Positions 40,580-48,919 of a stretch of 64,000 bases of DNA are shown here, piece after piece (within the stretch, counting starts at the first letter, position 1; the number at the start of each line of letters is the position of its first letter). The notes under the pieces were generated by a model. It ran no database searches, was not told where the DNA came from, and saw only the letters and a list, made by a program, of their open reading frames with translations. The stretch spans positions 62,001-126,000 of the forward strand of contig JOHN01000006.1 in assembly GCA_000719695.1 (NCBI GenBank), read 5' to 3'. Position numbers and translations under genes: made by a program. Source of the DNA: Streptomyces sp. NRRL F-6131 (lineage in GTDB: Bacteria > Actinomycetota > Actinomycetes > Streptomycetales > Streptomycetaceae).

Positions 40580-41545
40580 TCAGACGGCGACGGCGGCCAG
40601 CGGGAACCGCTGCTCCGGGACGATCGGCCCGCGCTGGAAGCCCAGTTGGGCGGCGTAGAGGTCCTCGGGCACGCCCCGGACGACCACGGTCGGCGCGCTG
40701 CCCGCGCCGACCTCCCAGCTGATGCCCGCGGGCTGGCCGACCACCGCGAACCGGTCGGCGGCCACCCGCTCCAGGGCGAAGGCCGGGTCGCCGTCGAGCC
40801 GCACCACCAGGCGGTCCGGCTCGGCCACCACCTCGGCGACCGCGCCCCCGACCAGCTCACCGAGGTCCTTGCCCAGGCCGAACAGCGGCATCAGCTGGGC
40901 CGGCAGGGTGAACCGGCCGGTGAACGGGGCCAGTTCGGCCTCGGTGGCGGGCAGCGCGGGCCGGTGCGCGGAGATCCCGGTGCCCTGGCCGCGCCACTGT
41001 TCGACCAGCTCCGCGGGGAAGAGGCCGAGCACGAAGTCGTTGACCAGCACGTCGATCACCAGGTGGACCCGGGTGACCTCGCTGTCGTTGCGCAGCCAGT
41101 GCCGGCGGGCGAAGTCGCCCCACCAGAGTTCACCGGGCTGCCAGCGCATCCGCTCGCCGTCCACGACCATCACCACGTCGGGGTGGGTGCGGATCGGCAC
41201 GTGCAGCCGGACGGAGCCGAACTGCGGGTTGCACCCGGCGTCGTTGTGCTCGCCGATGTCGGCGCCCGGCGGCAGGGTGAGCAGCCGGACCATCAGCTTC
41301 GGGCACTCCAGGCCGTCCAGCAGTTCGGCCAGGTAGGGGGCGTGGTCGAGGGCCGCGGTGGGGCGGAACGGTTCGAGCTGCGGGGCGGCGCCGGTGCCGC
41401 CGCCCCGGGCGTAGAGGTCCACGCCGGTCCACTCGCCGTCGTGGTACGGGCCGGGCTGCGGCGCCTGCGGGAGGGCGCGCAGCCGCTCCAGGTCCTCGGC
41501 CAGCCGGTCGGGATCGTAGCTGCGGGGCAGTCGGGCTGAGATCAC
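40580..41545 (-). CDS. Aspartyl/asparaginyl beta-hydroxylase-like Fe(II)/2-oxoglutarate enzyme
   Basis: 321 aa. The double-stranded beta-helix core occupies about residues 1-190: LPPGADIGEHNDAG, VRLHVPIRTHPDVVMVVDGERM, WQPGELWWGDFARRHWLRNDSEVTRVHLVID (given in parts) with the distal His. The EHND segment holds the first His. The last 120 residues (from RPALPATEAELAPFTG) are an extra region not seen in the bare domain. It is the last gene of the AmCP/NRPS operon; its GTG start overlaps the NRPS stop codon. It likely hydroxylates a free or carrier-bound amino acid or the peptide. Confidence 0.83.
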   Translation of the reverse strand: MISARLPRSYDPDRLAEDLERLRALPQAPQPGPYHDGEWTGVDLYARGGGTGAAPQLEPFRPTAALDHAPYLAELLDGLECPKLMVRLLTLPPGADIGEHNDAGCNPQFGSVRLHVPIRTHPDVVMVVDGERMRWQPGELWWGDFARRHWLRNDSEVTRVHLVIDVLVNDFVLGLFPAELVEQWRGQGTGISAHRPALPATEAELAPFTGRFTLPAQLMPLFGLGKDLGELVGGAVAEVVAEPDRLVVRLDGDPAFALERVAADRFAVVGQPAGISWEVGAGSAPTVVVRGVPEDLYAAQLGFQRGPIVPEQRFPLAAVAV

Positions 41546-44500
41546 GGGTCGTCAACTCCCTGGTCGGTGGCGAGGGCCGTGCGAGGCTCTCGCCGGTGGC
41601 TCCCGGGGGTCCCGGGTGGCTGGGGGGTCCCGGCGGACCCGGGCGCGTCGGGCAGCACCGGTGTCCTGGGCGTACCGGCGCTGCCGGGCACGTCGGGGCC
41701 GGTCGCGCGGGCCAGCAGGGCCGCGAGCCGGTGGACGTGCGGCGGCCGCATCATGGTGTAGTGGTCGCCGGGGATCCGGTGGACCTCGGGGCCGCCGGTG
41801 GCGTACCGCTGCCAGCCGGTGACGGGGCTGTCGGCCTCCTCGGCGGCGGCCACCAGGGTCAGCGGGCCGTCCCAGGGCCGCAGCCGGTAGCCGCGCACGG
41901 CCCGGACGTTGGCCATGAAGACGGCCATCAGCCGGGACAGCTGGCCGGTGGCGGTGTCGGGCGGGAGGATGTCGGCGGCGGCGGCCCTGGCGAGCAGGGC
42001 GGCGGTGAGGCCCTCCGGGTCGAGGCCGCGCAGCTCGGCCGGGTCGATCTCCAGGCGGCGGTCGGCGGCGCGGCCGAGCTCCCACGCGAACCAGGCGGCG
42101 AGGTCGGCCTCGTCGGCCTGTTCCAGGCCGTTGTCCAGGTTGGGCGGGCCGCCGTCGAGCATGGTGAGCGAGGCGACCTCGCGGCCGGTGGCGCGCAGCC
42201 GGTGGGCAAGGGCGAAGGCGACCACGCTGCCGATGCAGAACCCGACCAGGTGGTAGGGCCCCTCGGGCCGGATCGCGACGACGGCCGCCAGGTAGTGCTC
42301 GACGGCCTCCTCCAGGCTCTCCAGCGGCTGCTGGCCGCTGTCCAGGCCGTAGGACTGGAGGCCGTGGACGGGCTGGTCGGCGGGCAGGGCGCGGGTGAGG
42401 TCGAGGTAGCTGAGCGCGTTGCCGACCGCGGGCGGCAGGCAGAACAGCGGGGGGCGGGTGCCGCCGGCGCGCAGCGCGACGGCCGGGGACCACCCGCCGG
42501 CCTCGCCCTCGCGCAGCCGGGCGGCCATCCGTTCGACGGTGGCGCCGCCGGAGAACAGCGAGGCGAGCGGCAGTTCGGTGCCGTGGTCGGCGGCGACCCG
42601 CGCGAGCAGGCGCACGGCGCGCAGCGAGGTGCCGCCGAGGTCGAAGAAGTCGTCGGTGACGCCGATCGGGCGCCGGTCCAGGACGTCCTCCCACAGGGCG
42701 GTCAGGGCGAGTTCGAGGCCGTCGCGGGCGGCGACCCGGGTGCCCTCGACGGCGGTCGCGGCGGGGTCGGGCAGGGCCGCGCGGTCGACCTTGCCGTTGG
42801 GCGAGAGCGGGATCGCGTCCAGCCGGACCACCAGTTCGGGCACCAGGTGTTCGGGCAGGGTGCGGCCGACCGCGGCCCGCAGCCGGGCGGTGTCGAGCCC
42901 TTCGCCGTCGCCGACGACGTAGGCGACCAGCCGCTGGTCGCGGGCGGCCGCCACCGCGGCGCGCACGCCGTCGACGGCCCGCAGGGCGGCCTCGACCTCG
43001 CCGAGTTCGATCCGGAAGCCGCGCAGCTTGACCTGGTCGTCGCGGCGGCCGAGGAACTCCAGCGCTCCGTCGGGGCGTCGGCGGGCGAGGTCGCCGGTGC
43101 GGTACATCCGGCCGCCGTGGAAGGGGTCGGGGACGAAGTGCTCGGCGGTGAGTTCGGGCCGGTCGAGGTAGCCGTCGGCGACCTGGACGCCGCCGATGCA
43201 GAGTTCCCCGGCGACGCCGACGGGGACGGGCTCGTCGTGGGCGTCCAGGACGTAGAGCCGGGTGTTGGCGACCGGGCGGCCGATCGGGACGGCCGGGCCG
43301 GGCTCGTCGGGACGGCAGGCCCAGTGGCTGACGTCGACGGCGGCCTCGGTGGGGCCGTAGAGGTTGTGCAGGCCGCAGTGCGGGGCGTCGGCGAGGAAGC
43401 GGCGGGCCAGGTCGGCGGGCAGCGCCTCGCCGCTGCAGATCACCCGGCGCAGGCTCGGCAGCCCGGTGACGCCCTCGGCCTCCAGGAAGACCTCCAGCAT
43501 GGACGGCACGAAGTGCGCGGTGGTGATCCCCTCGGCGCGGATCAGCCGGGCCAGGTAGGCCGGGTCCTTGTGGCCGTCGGGGCGGGCCGGGACGAGCCGG
43601 GCGCCGGCGGCGAGCGGCCAGAGGAACTCCCAGACCGAGACGTCGAAGCTGTACGGCGTCTTCTGCAGGACGCTGTCGTCGGGGCCCAGCCGGTACTCCT
43701 GCTGCATCCACTGGAGGCGGTTGAGGATGGCGCGGTGGCTGGTGACGACGCCCTTGGGCCGGCCGGTGGAGCCGGAGGTGTAGATGACGTAGGCGGTGTC
43801 CTCGGGGACGGTGCCGGGGTCGGGGCGGTGGGCGGGCCGGGCGTCGATCGCCGGGGCCTCGTGGTCCAGGTCGACGATCCGGCGGGCGCCCGCGGGGACG
43901 CTGTCGCGGGCGGCGGCGTGGGTGAGCACGGCCGCCGCGGCGGCGTCGTCGTGCAGCAGGGCGAGCCGCTCGGCCGGGTAGCCGGGGTCGAGCGGCAGGT
44001 AGGCGGCGCCGGCCTTGAGCACCGCGAGCAGCGCGACGACGAGTTCGGCGGAGCGGTGCAGGCAGAGGCCGACCCGGTCGCCGCGGCCGATGCCGAGCCC
44101 GCGCAGGTGGTGGGCGAGGCGGTTGGCGCGCTCGTCCAGCTCCCGGTACGTCAGCGCGGTGCCCTCGTACGCGACGGCGACGGCCCCGGGGGCGAGGTCG
44201 GCCCGCCGGTGGAACAGCTCGTGGACGGCGGCGGTGGGCGGGTAGGCGGTGTCGGTGGCGTTCCACTCGTACAGGACGCGCCGGCGTTCGGCGGCGGGCA
44301 GGACGCGCAGGGTCCCGACGCTGCGGTCGGGGTCCTCGACGGCGGCCTCCAGCAGGGTGCGGAACTGCCCGAGGAAACGTTCCGGCCACTCCTCGTCGAA
44401 CAGGTCGGTGCGGTACTCGACGAACAGCTCGACGGTGTCGCCGACCGGCTCGGCGGTGATGTTGAGGTCGTACTTGACCTCGGTGCGCAGGGCGGGCAGC

Positions 44501-45648
44501 GGTTCCAGGACGAGCGGCCCGCCGGCGACCGGGCGCGGGGTGTTGTCGACCGCGAACATCACCTGGAACACCGGGGCCAGACCGGCCGAGCGGTCCGGGC
44601 GGACGGCGTCGACGATCTCCTCGAAGGAGAGCGTCTGGTGCTCGTAGGCGTCCAGGGCCCGTTCGCGGACCTCCTTGAGGAGTTCGGCGAAGCTGCGGGC
44701 GGGGTCCACCCGCACCCGCAGCGGCAGGGTGTTGACGAAGCAGCCGATCAGCGGCTCGACCTCGGGGTCGAGCCGCCCGGCGACGGGGGTGCCGACCACC
44801 AGGTCGGTCTGCCCGGTCCAGCGCGTCAGCAGGGCGTCGAAGGCCGCGAGCAGCACCATGAACAGGGTGACGCCGTGGAGTTCGGCGAGTTCCGCGAGGT
44901 CCTCGGCGAGGCCGGCGGGCAGCCGCGCGGTGTGCAGGGCGCCGGGACCGCCGGCGCGGGCGCGCGCGGGGTCGGGGCGCGGGTACGTGGTGGGCAGTTC
45001 GAGCAGCGGCGGGGCGCCGTCCAGGACGGTCCGCCAGTGCGCGCGCTCCCGCTCGGCCCGCTCCTCGCCCCGGCCCCCGTCGGCGCGTCCCCCGCCGTCG
45101 GGGGCCTCTCCGCGGCGGGACCAGTCGGCGTAGGAGAGCGGCAGCGGCGGCAGCGAGGCGGGCCGACCGGCCGCGAAGTCGGCGTACAGGGTGCCGAGTT
45201 CGGTGAGCAGCAGGCCGAGCGACCAGCCGTCCACGACGATGTGGTGCGCGGTGAGGGTGAGGATGTGCTCGTCCGGGCCGAGGCGCAGCAGCTCGGCGGT
45301 GAACAGCGGCCCGCCGGCCAGGTCGAAGGTGCGCGCGGCGGCGCGTTCGGCGCTCGCGGTCACCGCGCGGGCGGGGTCCGGGTCGGCGGCGGCGTCGTGG
45401 ACCGGCAGCGGCACCGCGGCGGGCGGGTGGACCCGCTGGACGGGCTCGCCGTCGACCAGGTGGAAGGTGGTGCGCAGCACCGCGTGCCGTTCGACGACGG
45501 CGTCCAGGGTGGCCCGCAGCGCGGTGAGGTCGAGCGCGCCGCGCAACCGGACGGAGAGCGGCACCGTGTAGGCGCCGGTGCCCGGGGAGAGCCGGTCGAC
45601 GAACCAGAGTCTGCGCTGGGCCGGGGACATCGGGTGGTCAGTGGGCAT
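41542..45648 (-). CDS. NRPS terminal module, C-A(Ser)-T-TE
   Basis: 1368 aa. Condensation domain (about 1-430) has HHIVVDGWSLG. Adenylation domain (about 455-960) has [21 protein letters not shown] and NGKVDRAAL. Its specificity residues, aligned by eye with EntF, read D-V-W-H-I-S-L-V-D, the serine code. Carrier domain FFDLGGTSLRAVRL (about 1010). Thioesterase (about 1080-1310) has GFCIGSVVAFALA, with Cys where most type I TEs have Ser, plus DGGPPN and GDHYTMM for the Asp and His. A Pro/Gly-rich tail with duplicated PGSAGTP follows. The ATG at 45648 overlaps the preceding NRPS by 11 bases. It adds Ser and releases the peptide. Confidence 0.93.
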   Translation of the reverse strand: MPTDHPMSPAQRRLWFVDRLSPGTGAYTVPLSVRLRGALDLTALRATLDAVVERHAVLRTTFHLVDGEPVQRVHPPAAVPLPVHDAAADPDPARAVTASAERAAARTFDLAGGPLFTAELLRLGPDEHILTLTAHHIVVDGWSLGLLLTELGTLYADFAAGRPASLPPLPLSYADWSRRGEAPDGGGRADGGRGEERAERERAHWRTVLDGAPPLLELPTTYPRPDPARARAGGPGALHTARLPAGLAEDLAELAELHGVTLFMVLLAAFDALLTRWTGQTDLVVGTPVAGRLDPEVEPLIGCFVNTLPLRVRVDPARSFAELLKEVRERALDAYEHQTLSFEEIVDAVRPDRSAGLAPVFQVMFAVDNTPRPVAGGPLVLEPLPALRTEVKYDLNITAEPVGDTVELFVEYRTDLFDEEWPERFLGQFRTLLEAAVEDPDRSVGTLRVLPAAERRRVLYEWNATDTAYPPTAAVHELFHRRADLAPGAVAVAYEGTALTYRELDERANRLAHHLRGLGIGRGDRVGLCLHRSAELVVALLAVLKAGAAYLPLDPGYPAERLALLHDDAAAAAVLTHAAARDSVPAGARRIVDLDHEAPAIDARPAHRPDPGTVPEDTAYVIYTSGSTGRPKGVVTSHRAILNRLQWMQQEYRLGPDDSVLQKTPYSFDVSVWEFLWPLAAGARLVPARPDGHKDPAYLARLIRAEGITTAHFVPSMLEVFLEAEGVTGLPSLRRVICSGEALPADLARRFLADAPHCGLHNLYGPTEAAVDVSHWACRPDEPGPAVPIGRPVANTRLYVLDAHDEPVPVGVAGELCIGGVQVADGYLDRPELTAEHFVPDPFHGGRMYRTGDLARRRPDGALEFLGRRDDQVKLRGFRIELGEVEAALRAVDGVRAAVAAARDQRLVAYVVGDGEGLDTARLRAAVGRTLPEHLVPELVVRLDAIPLSPNGKVDRAALPDPAATAVEGTRVAARDGLELALTALWEDVLDRRPIGVTDDFFDLGGTSLRAVRLLARVAADHGTELPLASLFSGGATVERMAARLREGEAGGWSPAVALRAGGTRPPLFCLPPAVGNALSYLDLTRALPADQPVHGLQSYGLDSGQQPLESLEEAVEHYLAAVVAIRPEGPYHLVGFCIGSVVAFALAHRLRATGREVASLTMLDGGPPNLDNGLEQADEADLAAWFAWELGRAADRRLEIDPAELRGLDPEGLTAALLARAAAADILPPDTATGQLSRLMAVFMANVRAVRGYRLRPWDGPLTLVAAAEEADSPVTGWQRYATGGPEVHRIPGDHYTMMRPPHVHRLAALLARATGPDVPGSAGTPRTPVLPDAPGSAGTPQPPGTPGSHRREPRTALATDQGVDDP

Positions 45649-48600
45649 CGGCGGTCTCCGCACCTGTGTCGAGGAGTTCGGCGAGCCCCGCGACGGTCGG
45701 GTTCTCGAACACGGCCTTGAGCGGGAGGTCGACGGCGAAGGCCTCGGCCACCCGGGAGACCAGTTGCATCGCCAGCAGCGAGTGGCCGCCGAGGGCGAAG
45801 AAGCTGCTGTGCGCGCCGACCCGGTCCCGCTGGAGCAGTTCGGCCATCAGGGCGGCCAGCCGTTGCTCGGTGGGGGTGCGCGGGGCGGTCCACTCCTCCT
45901 CGGCGACCGCCTCCGGCTCGGGCAGGGCCGCCCAGTCGGTCTTGCCGTTGGCGGTGACCGGGATCTGCTCGACGAACAGGAAGGCGGCGGGGACGGCCGC
46001 GGCGGCCAGCCGCTTGCCGAGGTAGCCGCGCAGCTGTGCCGGGCTGGGCGCGGGGGCGGTGGCGGGCACGGCGTAGGCGGTGAGCAGGACGTCGCCGCCG
46101 GGCACGGTCCGGGCGGTGACGGCGGCCTGGCGGACGCCGGGGTGGCGGGCGAGGACGGCGGCGACCTCGTCGGGTTCGATCCGTACGCCGCGGATCTTCA
46201 CCTGGCGGTCGCGGCGGCCGAGGATCTCCAGGCCGCCGTCGAGCCGGTGGCGGCCGAGGTCGCCGGTGCGGTAGAGCAGGTCCTCGGGGTCGCCGGTGGC
46301 CGGGTTGACCGTCCAGGCGCCCGGGTCGGTGCCGGTGCCGGTGTAGCCGAGGCTGCGGTGGGGCGAGCGGATCACGATCTCGCCGACCTCGCCGACGCCG
46401 CAGCCGCCGAGCGCCTCGTCCAGGACGAGCACCTGGGTGCCGGGCAGCGGCCGCCCGATCGGCTGGATGCCGTCGGCCGGCCCGGGCGGCACGGTCCAGG
46501 AGCAGACGGCGAGGGTGGTCTCGGTGGGCCCGTACAGGTTGACCACCTCGCTCGCCGGGCAGGCGGCCCGCCAGCGGTCGACGAGGCCGCCGGTGAGCGG
46601 CTCGCCGGCGAAGAAGGCCAGCCGCAGGGCGTCCGGTCCGGCGGAGCCGGCCGGTCGTTCGGCGAGCCAGGCGGAAGCGAGGGCGGGCACCGTGTGTACG
46701 GCGGTGATCCGCTGCTCGGCGAGCCAGCCGAGCAGCTCACCGGGCATCAGCTCGTCGCCCCGCGCGGGGACGCAGAGGGTGGCACCGGAGACCAGCGGCA
46801 GCAGCAGGTCGCGGAGCATCACGTCGAAGGAGAGGCCGGTGAGGAAGGCGGTGCGGTCGCCGGGGCCGAGCCCGAAGGTGTCGCGCTGCCAGGTGAGGAA
46901 GTGGCCGAGGCCGCTCTCCCGGCCGAGGACGCCCTTGGGGACGCCGGTGGTGCCGGAGGTGAAGAACAGGTAGCCGGCCGCGCGCCCGTACCGGCGGCCC
47001 TCCTCGGCCTTGGGCGCGGGGCCGGCGGGCCGGCCGGTGGCGGCGGCCACCTCGACGACGGTGACGCCGTCGCGCCGCAGCGGGGACTCCTCCTCCTCGG
47101 GGCCGGTGACCAGGGCGGCGAGGGCGGCGCCGGACTCGGCGAGCAGGCTCTGCTGTCGCAGCCGGGGCAGCCGGGGGTCGACGGCGGCGAGCACACCGCC
47201 ACCGGCCAGCACCGCGACCAGGGCGGCGACCAGGGCCGGGCCGCGACGGCCGGACACGGCGACCACGGGCCGCTCGGCGGCGTCCGGGTCCAGGCCGAGC
47301 GCGGTGCGGATCTCCTCGGCGCGCTCCCACAGCTCGGCGTACGTCCAGCGGAGTTCGCCGCACTCGACGGCGGGCGCGCCGGGGTCGGCCGCCACCCGGG
47401 CGTGCAGCAGCGCCCGGACGGTGGGCCCGGGGGCGGCGCCGAGCGGGGCGGCCGGGTCGGGCAGGCCGGCGTCCGGGAGGGCGAGGGTGTGCCGGCCGAC
47501 CGGGCGCTCGGGGTCGGCGGCGGCCTGCTCCAGCAGGTGGACCAGTTGGCGGAGCAGGTGCGTCACCCGCTCGGGCCGCAGCCGCGCGCGCTGGAAGACG
47601 GCCTCCAGGACGAGTTCCTCGCCGTCCTCGCGGGCGTAGAGGGTGAGCGGGAGCTTGGCCGGCGGGTCCTCCGGGGCGAGGAACTCCAGTGGCAGCCCGC
47701 CGAGCCGGTCGGTCAGCTCGACGGTCGTGGTGTGGTTGAACATCACCTGGTAGATCGGGGTGTGGCTGGTGCTGCGCTCGGGCCGCAGCGCCTCGACCAG
47801 GTGCTCGAAAGGCAGGTCCTGGTGCTCGTAGGCGTCCAGCGCGGTGCGGTTGACCCGCTCCAGCAGGGTGCGGAAGCCGGGGCCGCCGGCCGCACCGTCG
47901 GCCTCGCCGTCGGTGGCGGTGAGGTCGGCGCGCAGGGCCAGCGTGTTGAGGAAGCAGCCGACGGCGTCGGCGAGTTCGGGGCGGGAGCGGCCGGCGGTGG
48001 GCACCCCGACCACCACGTCCGTGGTGCCGGTGAGCCGGCCGAGCAGCAGCTGGAACGCGGTCAGCACGACCATGAAGGTGGAGGAGCCGGTGGCGGCGCC
48101 CAGGGTGCGCAGCCGGGCCAGGGCGGCGGCCGGGAGCCGGACCGAACGGGTCGCTCCGGCGTGCCGGGCGGCGCCGGGTTCGGGGGCGTCGCGGGGCAGG
48201 TCGAGGACGGCGGGCGCGCCGTCCAGCGCGGTCCGCCAGTGGGCAAGGTCCCCGATGTGGGCGCCGTCGGCGAGCCGACCGCGCTGCCAGGCCGCGAAGT
48301 CGGCGTACTGGACGGGGGCGGCGGCCGGCCGCGGGGTGCGGCCGGCGCTCAGCTCGGCGTAGTGGTCGCCGAGTTCGCGCAGGACGACGCCGAGCGACCA
48401 GCCGTCCACGACGCTGTGGTGGGCGACCAGCAGGAGGACGTGCGCCTCGGGGCTCTCGCGCAGGACGGCGGCGCGCAGCAGCGGGCCGGTGGTGAGGTCG
48501 AAGACCCGCCGGGTCTCGGCGCCGATCCAGGCCTCGGCCGGTCCGGTGGCCGCGCCGTCCAGGACGGGCAGCGGCACCGGGGCGGGGGCGGCGACGAGCT

Positions 48601-48919
48601 GGACGGGTTCGCCGTCGGCCTCGCGGAAGGTGGTGCGCAGGGCGTCGTGCCGGGCGACCACGAGGTCGAGCGCGGCGGACAGCGCGGCGAGGTCGAGGGG
48701 GCCGGTGATCCGGGCCGCCAACGGCACGTTGTAGGCCGGGTTGCCGGGGTCGAAGCGGTCGACGAACCAGAGCCGGCGCTGGGCGTACGAGGCGGGGGCC
48801 GGGGCGTCCCCGGGGTGGCGGGGGATCCGGTCCGCGGGGCCCTCGGCGGCCTCGTCCTGGAGCTGGTCGAGCAGCCGCTCGCGGTCCTCGGCGGAGAGCT
48901 CGGGCAGGTGCTGGGTCAT
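45638..48919 (-). CDS. NRPS module 3, C-A-T
   Basis: 1093 aa. An N-terminal helical segment (LPELSAEDRERLLDQLQDEAA) looks like a docking region. Condensation domain (about 40-470) has HHSVVDGWSLG. Adenylation domain (about 490-1000) has FFTSGTTGVPKGV, LYRTGDLGRH and NGKTDWAAL. Its pocket is atypical: the A4 segment is SFDVMLRDLLLPL instead of FDxSxWE, so the code reads D-V-R-H-F-A-L-L-A by eye and matches no standard substrate. Carrier domain FFALGGHSLLAMQL. There is no epimerase or methyltransferase. ATG at 48919 overlaps the upstream NRPS stop (ATGA). Confidence 0.92.
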   Translation of the reverse strand: MTQHLPELSAEDRERLLDQLQDEAAEGPADRIPRHPGDAPAPASYAQRRLWFVDRFDPGNPAYNVPLAARITGPLDLAALSAALDLVVARHDALRTTFREADGEPVQLVAAPAPVPLPVLDGAATGPAEAWIGAETRRVFDLTTGPLLRAAVLRESPEAHVLLLVAHHSVVDGWSLGVVLRELGDHYAELSAGRTPRPAAAPVQYADFAAWQRGRLADGAHIGDLAHWRTALDGAPAVLDLPRDAPEPGAARHAGATRSVRLPAAALARLRTLGAATGSSTFMVVLTAFQLLLGRLTGTTDVVVGVPTAGRSRPELADAVGCFLNTLALRADLTATDGEADGAAGGPGFRTLLERVNRTALDAYEHQDLPFEHLVEALRPERSTSHTPIYQVMFNHTTTVELTDRLGGLPLEFLAPEDPPAKLPLTLYAREDGEELVLEAVFQRARLRPERVTHLLRQLVHLLEQAAADPERPVGRHTLALPDAGLPDPAAPLGAAPGPTVRALLHARVAADPGAPAVECGELRWTYAELWERAEEIRTALGLDPDAAERPVVAVSGRRGPALVAALVAVLAGGGVLAAVDPRLPRLRQQSLLAESGAALAALVTGPEEEESPLRRDGVTVVEVAAATGRPAGPAPKAEEGRRYGRAAGYLFFTSGTTGVPKGVLGRESGLGHFLTWQRDTFGLGPGDRTAFLTGLSFDVMLRDLLLPLVSGATLCVPARGDELMPGELLGWLAEQRITAVHTVPALASAWLAERPAGSAGPDALRLAFFAGEPLTGGLVDRWRAACPASEVVNLYGPTETTLAVCSWTVPPGPADGIQPIGRPLPGTQVLVLDEALGGCGVGEVGEIVIRSPHRSLGYTGTGTDPGAWTVNPATGDPEDLLYRTGDLGRHRLDGGLEILGRRDRQVKIRGVRIEPDEVAAVLARHPGVRQAAVTARTVPGGDVLLTAYAVPATAPAPSPAQLRGYLGKRLAAAAVPAAFLFVEQIPVTANGKTDWAALPEPEAVAEEEWTAPRTPTEQRLAALMAELLQRDRVGAHSSFFALGGHSLLAMQLVSRVAEAFAVDLPLKAVFENPTVAGLAELLDTGAETADAH

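Noticed and set aside
41596..45720. Long plus-strand open frame opposite the terminal NRPS module
   Set aside because: Composition (Gly/Gln/Val-rich without domain motifs) is that of an antisense shadow; the minus strand encodes complete C-A-T-TE motifs.
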